64,000 nt of DNA, from positions 186,001 to 250,000 of the forward strand of contig NZ_FXTP01000003.1 of the NCBI RefSeq assembly GCF_900182705.1, written 5' to 3'. Position numbers and translations under genes: made by a program. Origin of the DNA: Gracilimonas mengyeensis (GTDB taxonomy: Bacteria; Bacteroidota; Rhodothermia; Balneolales; Balneolaceae). Shown one piece after another: positions 35,701 through 44,017 of this stretch (within the stretch, counting starts at the first letter, position 1; the number at the start of each line of letters is the position of its first letter). Under the pieces are notes generated by a model that was not told the DNA's origin, made no database searches, and was given only the letters and a program-made list of their open reading frames with translations.

Positions 35701-36653
35701 ATGTGGAGGGTATGGGAGTTGGATTAGAACTGAGCCGTACGCTAGCCCGTTTACATAGTGGTGACATTGTAGCTCAACCAGATGTTGCGCAGGGAGCCAC
35801 TTTTATGCTTAGCCTTCCGGTTGCTAAAATTGAGGATACCACGCCCGTTATCATGCTGGAAGACTTTGAACACGAAGCTCCGCCACTTGTGGAAGACAGA
35901 ACTGAAAAAAGTAAGCTGGAAAGACTGGAGCGTATCACCCGTAGGATTCTGCTTGTTGAAGATAACGCGGATATGAGGAGCTATGTGGAGGGTATACTGG
36001 CCGATCTCGGAGAAGTAACTACGGCCAATGATGGTGAAGAAGCATTATCGGTGATAGGCGATCTTCGCCCCGATTTAATTATTACCGATTTGATGATGCC
36101 CAATATGGATGGCAAAAGCCTGATTGAGAAATTAGCCGCACATGACTTATGGAAGGAAATACCGGTCATAGTGTTAACCGCAAAATCTCTTGAGCAGGAT
36201 AAAACCGAGTTACTGCGTATCGGGGTGGTAGATTACATCACTAAGCCCTTTGAACCGGAGCAACTGATGCTTAAATCACGTAACCTGCTTACCTACTACA
36301 AGCGGAGACTCAGTGCTATGTCCGAGGCTTCTGATAATGAAGAAGAAACGCTGACGCAGCAACTCATTTCATATATCCGGGAACATTTTTCGGATTCCAA
36401 CCTCACGGTAGACAGGCTGGTGGGTGAATTTCCCCAAAGCCGTCGTTCGCTTTACCGGAATATCCAGAAAGAAACGGGGATGACGCCTTCCGAACTGATC
36501 CGGGAAGTCCGACTGACTGCCGCCCGCGACCTGGTGAACCGCAATGAAAAAGACTACCGCCTGGCAGAGCTTGCCGATGCCGTAGGCTATAAAAGTGCCA
36601 GCAGCTTCCGCAAAGCCTATGAAACCCGGTTTGGAGTGCATCCTTTGGGGTGA
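32736..36653 (+). CDS. Hybrid two-component system (propeller sensor, kinase, receiver, AraC output)
   Basis: 1305 residues from a TTG start that opens a signal peptide (about 1-22). Domains: a sensor region of propeller type (about 30-690), Y_Y_Y domain (about 695-760), one TM (about 763-785), HisKA with H814 in NISHEFRTPL, HATPase (N box NLISNAIKFTPNGG, G boxes SDTGPGIP and GMGVGLELS), receiver with D1118 in LIITDLMMPN, and an AraC-type HTH (about 1200-1303). This is a complete one-protein signalling path. Such proteins usually control polysaccharide loci. Here the next gene is instead a surface RCC1 protein, and no SusC/SusD pair is close. Confidence 0.94.
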   Translation: MDKVQLVIGLLFGVFLWGEISAQETNQTIHSGMPYFKVFTPADYPGEQQNRWITQWNDGSMLIANSGGMLQHADSKWRIFGAEDISFISSLKRSKIDSSKIWSGSFSNIGYFQRSDSALFVYKSLTALLPDSLRDFSNITAIEEFNGRVFFLNDLYLFQYHPETQKAGLAEAVYEFMDNQSFRITHISVWQNALFVFGNDGRVLKLNSNGEPEWIGSSPEEDMLGVTASVAWQQSLLITDRNRGLVQFDGVSFQEFETSVNAYLIEHVPSDIAIFRNGSIAVSTDDGGTVVIDQNGSFEYLLASKTGLVENIHNSLYIDHNEDLWISGNESITKVHTGVPVRHISGEIFGFGDALQITHFRDQFYIGSIDGLYVQEYPFQQMLDASPLDVFTQISPSPSPYWDFQVVEGELWTAGNSGIYRIDGRELTRLFNIETYFLRPFGEDKILVVTSNGVELLAMQNGQWKHEGTLDVAAFYVYSLVVTNEHTFWAGGVQGQLVKVTYDAKTNRFSQKKYEREDGLLPSDSYEPTLQNGELIINSNSGFMKYDVQSDRLIKYDVLNDELGGWGEYLSVDEAGNYWVNYITSDYRGIIQLEKTSRNEWEKRDTEFEISPDHFGDFIEINGPHLWVGSTESVMYRDLNVQFDRSAPEVYIWQIQSLFDQQLLSHSGQVKEIPYDQRNIGITLASTSYRFPEKNEFRYKKVDGGEWSGWRAEPEVSVNSFFPGTYSLTVQTKNFVQQVSAPVSYAITIAAPWYLSNLAYGLYLIVIIGGLVFSVRTLSNYRVRREMEQLKLQEAERLFELDAMKDRLFANISHEFRTPLTISHGLVKKALQQFSDDENHEIKKRDLLVMNRNMIRLKDMVDQIIDLTKSDQNHLKLKQKYYPAEKLTSLSVESFRSLAEFHGHQFEFIDETKDAILFADRSKVEIMINNLISNAIKFTPNGGKIIIKAEVKDDQFVLTISDTGPGIPAGDEEAIFERFHRIERSEEDYVEGMGVGLELSRTLARLHSGDIVAQPDVAQGATFMLSLPVAKIEDTTPVIMLEDFEHEAPPLVEDRTEKSKLERLERITRRILLVEDNADMRSYVEGILADLGEVTTANDGEEALSVIGDLRPDLIITDLMMPNMDGKSLIEKLAAHDLWKEIPVIVLTAKSLEQDKTELLRIGVVDYITKPFEPEQLMLKSRNLLTYYKRRLSAMSEASDNEEETLTQQLISYIREHFSDSNLTVDRLVGEFPQSRRSLYRNIQKETGMTPSELIREVRLTAARDLVNRNEKDYRLAELADAVGYKSASSFRKAYETRFGVHPLG

Positions 36654-36701
36654 TGTTTCCCACACCCATTCAGTCCGGCCCATCTCCCACTACCTCACCC
36701 C

Positions 36702-36793
36702 CTAGCGCAAGCGTACCGCTTGTGCGGTGTTAGAATAGTACAGGATGTTTACTTCACACATTCGTTTGGTCCAAGCGGGACGCTTGAACCAGT
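36702..36793 (+). repeat. REP/BIME-like element, copy B
   Basis: CTAGCGCAAGCGTACCGCTTG then TGCGGTG, a 50-base middle including GGATGTTTACTTCACACATTCG, then GGTCCAAGCGGGACGCTTG and AACCAGT. The arms are inverted copies of each other, and each is itself an imperfect palindrome. Confidence 0.8.
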
Positions 36794-36893
36794 ACATAGG
36801 CTGAATATCGAACATTCAATATGGAACGTTGAATATTGAAGTCCGCCCATCTCGCAAGCGATAGAAAGGGTATTAAAAATACCCCTTTACCCA

Positions 36894-36984
36894 CTAGCGC
36901 AAGCGTCCCGCTTGTGCGGTGCTGGAATAAGACAGGATGTCACTTCACACATCCGTTTGGTCCAAGCAGGACGCTTGAACCAGT
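36894..36984 (+). repeat. REP/BIME-like element, copy C
   Basis: CTAGCGCAAGCGTCCCGCTT and, about 65 bases on, GGTCCAAGCAGGACGCTTG with AACCAGT. The middle part is closely related to copy B (CAGGATGT.CACTTCACACATCCGTTTGG), so B and C look like a tandem duplication around the GAACATTGAA-type repeat. Confidence 0.8.
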
Positions 36985-37126
36985 TCGTGAGTGCCACGGC
37001 TTTTAACATAAAACGGCTATAAGCGTCCTTAAACCCACATTTGGCACACTAAATCAGAAAGTTGGCACACCTGAACCGATAAAAAAAGATAGGTTTTGAG
37101 TGGATTTTTAACTCACTCAACACGCT

Positions 37127-40100
37127 ATGTATTTATTATTACGAATGGGCTTTTTCGGGGTGCTTTTATTTTTTATTACTTCTTTCATTGCGCAAGCTCA
37201 GCAAACGGAAGCCCAGATAGCTGCCGGTTATAACCAAAGCATGGTTCTTACAGAGAAAGGAGAACTTTATACTTTTGGTGCCGGGTATTTTGGTTCCACC
37301 GGGCAGGACATCAAACGAATTGATATACCCGGACTGGCAGAACGGTCACTATTAAATGGACAAAAGATCGTTGATCTTGCAATCGATGAAGATGGATCAG
37401 CTGCGATCATACTTTTAGCAGATGGCCGTATGTTGGGTGTAGGAGAAAATGATTTCAGCCAACTGGGTGGAGGCGCAATTAATTATCTAAATATGGCTGA
37501 AATATCTCGTCCAACCCTTGATACGCTGAATATTGTAGATGTGGAGATGGGGGATCGAACAACGTATTTCATCACAGATTCAGGTAAAGTTTATACGTCG
37601 GGAAGTAATGCAAATGGACATATTGGAACAGGGACCAATACTGACCCCATTGCAAAGCCCACTTTGGTGACAGGTATTTCCGATAAAAAAGTAAAAAGCG
37701 TCTCTACCAGCACTCTGCACACCTTCTTACATATGGAGAATGGAGAAATTTGGGCGTTTGGGCGGAATAGCAATGGAGAATTGGGTATTGGTAGTACAGT
37801 ATCACAGGATATCCCAGTTCGAATCGATCACATATTCCCGGCAACCGGGGATTCATTGGTGAAAGCAGTTGCGGGGAATGGACTGAGTTTGTTTCTAACC
37901 GATTCCGGCAAAGTATATAGTGCAGGTTTTAAAAATTCAGCTCTGGGGTTTGATCCTTCACCTGCAGGGGACATACGTACCCCACAGTTGATCGACCAAA
38001 CCAATATTTCATCCAAAAAAATTGTTGATATAGCACTAAGAGATCTTGATGCTGATTTTACCGCCCTGCTATTAGCTTCAGATGGTACAATATATAGTTT
38101 CCGGGGAAACAGCAGTTATGAGATAGGTCGATCCAAAGGCAGTCAACTGATAGCCGGACAAATTACAGGTCCTTCTGTTGCCGGGAAAACAGTGGTAGAT
38201 ATATACCCTTCAAATTCAGGGTTTATGTATTTCAAAACAAACGATGATTCCATTTGGGTTTTCGGAGGTAATGCTTCAGATAAGAGTCTTCGATATCTTG
38301 ACATGCCATCCGGAACAGGAAGAGGGCCTGCTGCAGAAGTATATCCGCGGGTACTTGACTATACCCAAATGGAAGGTAGAGCCGTTTCAAAAATCTTTTC
38401 ATCGCAATATCGTACCTATGTAATTACAAAGGATAGCCTACTTTACACCTTTGGAAATAATAGTTCGTATCCGAAGGAAATGCTGCTCAGAAAAGCCACT
38501 TCCGAGGTGGCTACTCCTACGTTGTTAAGCAAATCAAAATTAGGAGGTTACGCGGCAAAAAAAATATTCGCCGGGGGCAGACAATCATTCGTTCTGAACA
38601 GCAATAACGAGTTATACGCCTTCGGTAAAAACAGTCAGGGTGAGCTGGCTATTAAAGACAGTATGGATAAATATCAGCCTGTAAAATTAGACGCCTCCAT
38701 GTATGGTCATAAAACCATAGAAGATATCGTGGTTGGTTATCGGGATTCAGTCAATGTTACCTTTATTCTAACAGAAGATGGTTCGGTATACGGGTATGGC
38801 AATAATTATTATGGTCAGCTTGGATTGGGGAACAACAGTTTTCAGGATAAGCCCGCACAGCTTACTCATTCCAATTTGTCCGGAAAAAAGATCATTCATG
38901 TAGCCACCAATGGTTATTCCAGTTTACTGGTGGCTGATGATGGTACTGCCTTTACCTTTGGATACGGTGCAAATGGGTTTCTGGGGCATGGTGGTTCTTC
39001 CAATCTGAATGTACCGACCGCGCTCACCCATAATACGGTAGCGTCAGAAAAGATCATCTATGGATCGGTAGGAGGAGAACGGAAGGACAGAATATTTTTT
39101 GTATTAGTTACTGAAAGTGGAAAGGTTATTAGCTTCGGAGAAAATTCGAATGGTGAATTGGGGGTTGGTTCGAAAACAGATACACCCACGCCGACCCTAG
39201 TCAGCAGTTCAAACATCAGCGATAAAAAAATCATAAAGGTTGCAAGCGGTTTTGATGGGTCTTTACTGTTGAGTGCAGATGGAGAAGTATTTGGTTTTGG
39301 GAAAGGAAGATCGGTTGGTTTTGATGTTTTTACCTTTCTTGACTACACCGAACCAACTCTATTAACTTCTGATAAAATAGACGGACGCTTTTCGGTCAAT
39401 ATTGCTTACGATGCAGAGCATTCATTAATTTTACTTGATGATGGTACCGTATTAACTGCTGCCCAAGATGGTTCCAGTACTATTTTGGACTATAATCGAG
39501 GTGTAAATGGCGTAGATGACCCAAGTGCCCCTTATGCAGAGCACATCGAAATTCCCGGTTTAACCACCTACAGTTCTCCAGTCCCCACCACAGATCTTGC
39601 ACTCCATTTAGATGCCGGCAGGGGCTTTACTCAATCCGGAGATACCATTTCGGTGTGGGCCAATTTAGCCGATAGTTTGGATGCCCACGAAAGCACGGCT
39701 GCCTATCAACCCAAACGTGTAGACAGTGTGATCAACAACCAGCCCGGGGTGTTATTCGATGGAACTGATAATTCGTTAACCTTGCCTTCAGCTGCTGATC
39801 TCGGCATCAGCAGTTCTGATTACGAGGTGTTTATCGTTGCCCGTTCAGCTACTGTGAATTCAGAAATAGATTTTTTGATGGCCGGAGGAAATGAGCAATT
39901 TGAGTATCACCTGAATGGTTCTGCAGGCGGGCGGTTTATTCCAACAACCAGCCATTATAATGATCTTGGGCCTATTGGTGAATATAGTGACACTACTGCC
40001 TATCTTTTTAATTTCCGGGCAACCGAAACAAGCTCATTCAATGCAGTGAACAGAGCCTTGTCGCAAGTTTCTGCAAATGCACACAGTTCCTATACCGGAG

Positions 40101-41686
40101 ACCTTTTCCTTGGAAAGCGAGCTGATGCTACCTACTTCTTTAATGGCTATATATCGGAAGTGATTATTTACAATTCGATACTTTCGTCTGCTGACCGCGG
40201 GCGTATAGAAGATTACCTCTATGCCAAATATGGTCTCGATAATAGAATTAATGAGCAATTTACTCTAACAGGAACGGAGGGTTGGAGGTTGCTGGCAAGT
40301 CCGGTGGCCGATTCCAGTTTTGCCCCGTTGCTATCCGATCTATGGACGCAGGGCTTTCCAGGATCTGACTCCCCTGATTACGGCTCTCCCAATGTGTTTA
40401 CCTGGGATACCACTACGGCAAATGGAGATAACACCAATTGGAAGGCGCTCTCCCGTATGGACACCACTATGCAGCCGGGAGCGGCCGCCCTGGTATATGT
40501 TTTCAGTGATGATAATTATACTGAGGAAGGGGATACAGGCTTCCATAAAACCCTGACTGTTAAAGGAATAGAACCATTGGGTACCCAGGATCTTTCCAGA
40601 TACCTGAATCCAAACGCAAACGGATTTGCCCTTATCGGAAACCCATTCCGCTATGATATCAACTGGGATGCAGTCACCAAAAACGGTCTGTCAAACTCGG
40701 TCTATGTATACGATCACAATGCCTCTGAGTGGAAAACCTGGAATGGCTCCACCGGCAGTTTAACTAGCGGAACCATTGGAGCATATAACGGCTTTTTTGT
40801 ACAAACGCTTGGAGAGAGTGCCACATTGGAAATTCCCGACAGCGCAAAAACCTACACCGCCGAAGAGTTTCTGGGAAAAGAAGTAGCCAAGCCCAATCCT
40901 CACCATTTTTCCATCAAAGTGGCCAGTAAATCTGGTTTTACCAACAAAGCATGGTTCCAATTCTCAAAGTCGGCCAAATTAACAATTGATGCATCGGACG
41001 CCTATAAACTCCTCCCACTTTCAAGCCAATACGTGAGCTTGGCTTCAGTACTTGATGAATCCGCAGTCTTAGACATCAACCACCTCCCTTTGTCAAATGA
41101 GACCTTGGAAATTCCTTTAGAGTTGAATACGACAGAGGCCGGAGCTCACACCTTCTCACTTACAGATACGAACCTTCCGGAATCATGGAGGATAGAATTA
41201 TATGACCGGGAAACTGAAATTACTACTCCCCTGGCGGAAGACTATAACTTCACCATAATAGCAGGCAAGACAAAAAAGACAGCTACTCTGAACCCCGCGT
41301 CTCCACCCGCACTGGCTACTGTTATTCAACCGAAGAAATCACAAGCCAATCCGGCTCGGTTCAGCCTTATTATCACCGCCTCTACGGTCGTATCGAATGA
41401 GGAGGAAATGAATGTCCCGGATATGGTTGAGCTTGCACAGAACTATCCAAATCCGTTCAACCCCAGCACCAACATAAATTATGGTCTCCCAAAAAATGCG
41501 GAAGTCACGCTGGAGGTGTTTGACCTGCTGGGCCGAAAAGTATCTACGCTCATAAACCGGGAAACCAAGCAAGCTGGAAGACACACCGTTCGTTTCGATG
41601 CGGGCAGCCTGGCTTCGGGATTATATCTATATCGCCTGAAGGTCGGCAACACCGTTATCACCCGGAAACTCACCCTTATTAAGTAA
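37127..41686 (+). CDS. Large surface protein: RCC1-repeat propellers, LamG-like domain, T9SS sorting tail
   Basis: 1519 residues with a signal peptide (about 1-24). Residues about 25-800 hold around a dozen RCC1-type repeats (strands such as GEIWAFGRNSNGELGIG and GKVISFGENSNGELGVG), enough for two seven-bladed propellers. Residues about 825-1045 form a concanavalin/LamG-like domain (DLALHLDAGRGFTQSGDTIS, YISEVIIYN). A beta-rich region and a type IX secretion C-terminal domain follow (about 1437-1519; NYPNPFNPSTNINYGLP, ending in VITRKLTLIK). Predicted to cross the outer membrane by T9SS and stay on or leave the surface. It follows the hybrid sensor gene, which may control it. No catalytic motif seen. 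Confidence 0.9.
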   Translation: MYLLLRMGFFGVLLFFITSFIAQAQQTEAQIAAGYNQSMVLTEKGELYTFGAGYFGSTGQDIKRIDIPGLAERSLLNGQKIVDLAIDEDGSAAIILLADGRMLGVGENDFSQLGGGAINYLNMAEISRPTLDTLNIVDVEMGDRTTYFITDSGKVYTSGSNANGHIGTGTNTDPIAKPTLVTGISDKKVKSVSTSTLHTFLHMENGEIWAFGRNSNGELGIGSTVSQDIPVRIDHIFPATGDSLVKAVAGNGLSLFLTDSGKVYSAGFKNSALGFDPSPAGDIRTPQLIDQTNISSKKIVDIALRDLDADFTALLLASDGTIYSFRGNSSYEIGRSKGSQLIAGQITGPSVAGKTVVDIYPSNSGFMYFKTNDDSIWVFGGNASDKSLRYLDMPSGTGRGPAAEVYPRVLDYTQMEGRAVSKIFSSQYRTYVITKDSLLYTFGNNSSYPKEMLLRKATSEVATPTLLSKSKLGGYAAKKIFAGGRQSFVLNSNNELYAFGKNSQGELAIKDSMDKYQPVKLDASMYGHKTIEDIVVGYRDSVNVTFILTEDGSVYGYGNNYYGQLGLGNNSFQDKPAQLTHSNLSGKKIIHVATNGYSSLLVADDGTAFTFGYGANGFLGHGGSSNLNVPTALTHNTVASEKIIYGSVGGERKDRIFFVLVTESGKVISFGENSNGELGVGSKTDTPTPTLVSSSNISDKKIIKVASGFDGSLLLSADGEVFGFGKGRSVGFDVFTFLDYTEPTLLTSDKIDGRFSVNIAYDAEHSLILLDDGTVLTAAQDGSSTILDYNRGVNGVDDPSAPYAEHIEIPGLTTYSSPVPTTDLALHLDAGRGFTQSGDTISVWANLADSLDAHESTAAYQPKRVDSVINNQPGVLFDGTDNSLTLPSAADLGISSSDYEVFIVARSATVNSEIDFLMAGGNEQFEYHLNGSAGGRFIPTTSHYNDLGPIGEYSDTTAYLFNFRATETSSFNAVNRALSQVSANAHSSYTGDLFLGKRADATYFFNGYISEVIIYNSILSSADRGRIEDYLYAKYGLDNRINEQFTLTGTEGWRLLASPVADSSFAPLLSDLWTQGFPGSDSPDYGSPNVFTWDTTTANGDNTNWKALSRMDTTMQPGAAALVYVFSDDNYTEEGDTGFHKTLTVKGIEPLGTQDLSRYLNPNANGFALIGNPFRYDINWDAVTKNGLSNSVYVYDHNASEWKTWNGSTGSLTSGTIGAYNGFFVQTLGESATLEIPDSAKTYTAEEFLGKEVAKPNPHHFSIKVASKSGFTNKAWFQFSKSAKLTIDASDAYKLLPLSSQYVSLASVLDESAVLDINHLPLSNETLEIPLELNTTEAGAHTFSLTDTNLPESWRIELYDRETEITTPLAEDYNFTIIAGKTKKTATLNPASPPALATVIQPKKSQANPARFSLIITASTVVSNEEEMNVPDMVELAQNYPNPFNPSTNINYGLPKNAEVTLEVFDLLGRKVSTLINRETKQAGRHTVRFDAGSLASGLYLYRLKVGNTVITRKLTLIK

Positions 41687-41768
41687 TTAGAAATCAGGAA
41701 TGATGAATGTTGAATGAGCCGCGTTGCCTAATAAATCATTCCCTATTAATCGTTTAACATCTTCTATC

Positions 41769-41960
41769 ATGAAAATTTCCTTCATCCTTTTATTCACAAT
41801 CTTTATCTCACTCATACTGACTACTCTGGCATTCGGTCAACCACCGGGCTTACCGTCCACCGCTCCCTCACAGGCTCCCATTGACGGAGGCCTTGGGCTG
41901 CTGGCAGCAGCCGGCGGGGCCTATGCCTGGAAAAAGCTCCGGGATAAAAAAGCGGAGTAA
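41769..41960 (+). CDS. PID-CTERM-like miniprotein
   Basis: 63 residues from the ATG at 41769, which starts a signal peptide (MKISFILLFTIFIS, cleavage near AFGQ); an in-frame ATG 15 codons earlier is less natural. After a Pro/Ser-rich linker comes APIDGGLGLLAAAGGAYAWK, then KLRDKKAE: a PIDGG motif, a short hydrophobic helix and a basic tail. This matches the PID-CTERM protein-sorting signal described in Bacteroidota, thought to be a substrate of an exosortase-type or similar processing enzyme. It follows the RCC1/T9SS gene by 80 bases and may be co-transcribed. The mature part is only about 15 residues. Confidence 0.75.
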   Translation: MKISFILLFTIFISLILTTLAFGQPPGLPSTAPSQAPIDGGLGLLAAAGGAYAWKKLRDKKAE

Positions 41961-42089
41961 TGCCCGGTGAATATCGAACATTCGCTTGTCCCGACTTATT
42001 CGGGAAACAATGGACATTGAATGTTGAAGTTCATTCCCGGCGAAAGTAATGGAATAAGTATTGGAAGTATAAAAATATCCCTTCACTTA

Positions 42090-42180
42090 CTAGCGCAAGC
42101 GTCCCGCTTGTAAGGTGTTGGCATGGGCCACATAACTTACACTTCGCTTCCGGTTGATCCAAGCGGAACGCTTGAAACAG
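42090..42180 (+). repeat. REP/BIME-like element, copy D
   Basis: CTAGCGCAAGCGTCCCGCTTG, then after about 50 bases GATCCAAGCGGAACGCTTG and AAACAG. Middle part differs from B and C. Confidence 0.78.
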
Positions 42181-42206
42181 GACGGAGTCAAGAAATCCCC
42201 CGAATA

Positions 42207-42270
42207 AGTCTCTCCTTTGCCTGTCCCGTTCCGATGGAGGAGAGTACGGCTTTAGCCGAGAGAGGTGTTG
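42207..42270 (+). repeat. GAGAGTACGGCTTTAGCC dispersed repeat, copy 2
   Basis: AAGTCTCTCC, a GCCTGTCCCG spacer, then GGAGAGTACGGCTTTAGCC and GAGAGAGGTGTTG. Directly follows REP-like copy D. Confidence 0.75.
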
Positions 42271-42295
42271 GGACCAAGGCTTGGAGTGCTAAACT

Positions 42296-44017
42296 TTACT
42301 CCCCCACCCTGCGAAACACCTCAAAAGCCAGCCACCAGTTTAGTTCACCGGCCAGGTTTGTATTCTTTGCATCATAAAAACCGGAGACCAGCTGTTGTAC
42401 TTTTTGTTGATTGTAGGCTGGGTATTCCCTTGCTGATTGGGATTGAGCTAAATCCCTTACATACTCTTCAATCTCAAAAAGAAAATCCGCCTGGCGGGTG
42501 GATTGATACTGCATTCCCAGTTTTTGTTTGATGCGCATCCACACGGCCGAACTCAAATCTCCCATCCAGTATGGATAGCTGACATCGCCTTTTACTAATG
42601 GAATTTTCTGTAATTCCGGTGCATTTTCACGGATAATTTCACGAAACAAACGAGCGTTCTTGCGATAGCTAAGTGGTAGCCCCAGCGCCTGACGAATAAG
42701 TTGCGGCTGCAGAAAAGGCATGTAGTTAAAGAGCTGGGCATCGGATCGTGCCTGCTCCGGCCCGGCCCCGTTGGGAACCCGCGTGCGGATGGAAAAAAGA
42801 TCCAGCCAGTTTTCCAGTCCAATATCTTCTGCATTGGGCATGGCCTCCAGTTCCTGCTGAAGCTCTTCGCGGAAGCCCCGATGCATTTGCCGGCGGACTT
42901 CCTCCACAAAAAAATCACCCCGAATCAGAGTTAAATACGGAAGCAAGGTCTCAGCGTCTTTATCGAGCACAGCCTGTTTGGCTCGCAGCATCACCGACAC
43001 CATAAAGCGGCGCCGGGCAATTTCTCCAAAACCACCATCTACCACGGCAAGGTTCAACTCACAAATTTTCTGATAAGCCTGAAACCCAACCAAATGTGAG
43101 GGAGAAGACGTAAACAAGGTTTGTCCGATGAAATCAGGAATAAGGGTTTCCAGTTTTTCGGCAGGAGGAATGGCTTCATGAAAAATGTGCTGCGTTCGAC
43201 CAAAAGGCTGATTTAATTGGGCGGCGGTATGCAAGTCGGGATGATCAGGATCGCCAAAGGTGTGTAACCGCCAGTCTTCCTCAGACGCCTGCAGCAAGCT
43301 TGCAAAAAGCGTGCGTGAATCCATGCCGCCAGAAAGTCCCAGAGAAAGTTTTCGATTCTCTTTCAGGGGTAAAGAAGTGAAATTAAATAGAGATTGCTTG
43401 AAAGCTACAGGTTCAGTTTCTGCAAAATCGCAAGTCCAGCGCAGGTTGGTAAGTTTTTCAATTTTCCCGGATTTCACTACCGCATGTCCGCCCTGAGATA
43501 ATCGCTGAACGCCGTTTACGAAACCCTGAGATGAAAACTGATTGATAGCCAGCCAGCGGCTTCCAAATCGTTCCCAGTTAATGTTCGCTTCTGGAACCAG
43601 CTTCATGAGCCAATCCAGTCGGGTTGAAAACAGTGTAAACCCATCGCCTTCGTGCAGAAATATGTTACGCATTCCCAGCTGGTCGGTAGTGCACTCAAGG
43701 CGATCTACATCCCATTGCACCACTGCGAAATGCCCGTTTAGCTGATGGAGAAATTCTTTTCCTTGAGATACCGCTTTCTCCCAATCATTGGCTTTCATCA
43801 GCCGGGGATTTTCAGTCTGACTAATCCCTATTCCCGATGCCAACCAGCCTTTTTGCTGTTCAGGATTGCGGTAGTAATGGGTGGTACTTTCCAGCCCTCC
43901 GCCGATGAGATATAAACTCTCAAATTCGACCTCTAAAAGCGGAGGAGCACCAGCTAAAACTTTAATTTTTTCTTTCAGGGATTGATTGTGCCCCGTAATA
44001 CCTACAAACCAACTCAT
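42296..44017 (-). CDS. Asparagine synthetase-like protein lacking the glutaminase cysteine
   Basis: 573 residues. An N-terminal Ntn-type domain (about 1-190; HLNGHFAVVQWD-like segment near 92-103) precedes an asparagine synthase domain with PP-loop SGGMDS (229-234) for ATP pyrophosphatase activity. The residue after Met is Ser where AsnB has the catalytic Cys, so glutamine hydrolysis in the usual way is not expected. The protein may use another nitrogen donor or make a different amide, as lasso-peptide cyclases and beta-lactam synthetase relatives do. The start codon overlaps the TPR lipoprotein stop by one base (TAATG), so the two are coupled. Substrate unknown; no precursor peptide seen nearby. 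Confidence 0.82.
   Translation of the reverse strand: MSWFVGITGHNQSLKEKIKVLAGAPPLLEVEFESLYLIGGGLESTTHYYRNPEQQKGWLASGIGISQTENPRLMKANDWEKAVSQGKEFLHQLNGHFAVVQWDVDRLECTTDQLGMRNIFLHEGDGFTLFSTRLDWLMKLVPEANINWERFGSRWLAINQFSSQGFVNGVQRLSQGGHAVVKSGKIEKLTNLRWTCDFAETEPVAFKQSLFNFTSLPLKENRKLSLGLSGGMDSRTLFASLLQASEEDWRLHTFGDPDHPDLHTAAQLNQPFGRTQHIFHEAIPPAEKLETLIPDFIGQTLFTSSPSHLVGFQAYQKICELNLAVVDGGFGEIARRRFMVSVMLRAKQAVLDKDAETLLPYLTLIRGDFFVEEVRRQMHRGFREELQQELEAMPNAEDIGLENWLDLFSIRTRVPNGAGPEQARSDAQLFNYMPFLQPQLIRQALGLPLSYRKNARLFREIIRENAPELQKIPLVKGDVSYPYWMGDLSSAVWMRIKQKLGMQYQSTRQADFLFEIEEYVRDLAQSQSAREYPAYNQQKVQQLVSGFYDAKNTNLAGELNWWLAFEVFRRVGE

Larger units (their letters stand above)
36654..37126. other. Intergenic region with two REP-like copies
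   Basis: About 470 bases between the hybrid sensor and the RCC1 gene. Two REP-like elements (36702-36793 and 36894-36984) flank a GAACATTGAA-type repeat (36802-36842). A TAGGTTTT box at 37090-37097 resembles a -7 element for the downstream gene, with one mismatch. Confidence 0.6.
41961..42295. other. Intergenic region made of three repeat families
   Basis: About 335 bases between convergent genes: a GAACATTGAA-type repeat (41969-42028) containing an insertion with a CCCGACTTATTCGGG palindrome, REP-like copy D (42090-42180) and a GAGAGTACGG repeat (42207-42270). Almost the whole gap is repeat. Confidence 0.65.

Noticed and set aside
42296-44017. True glutamine-dependent AsnB
   Set aside because: The residue after the initiator Met is Ser, and no in-frame alternative start gives an N-terminal Met-Cys.
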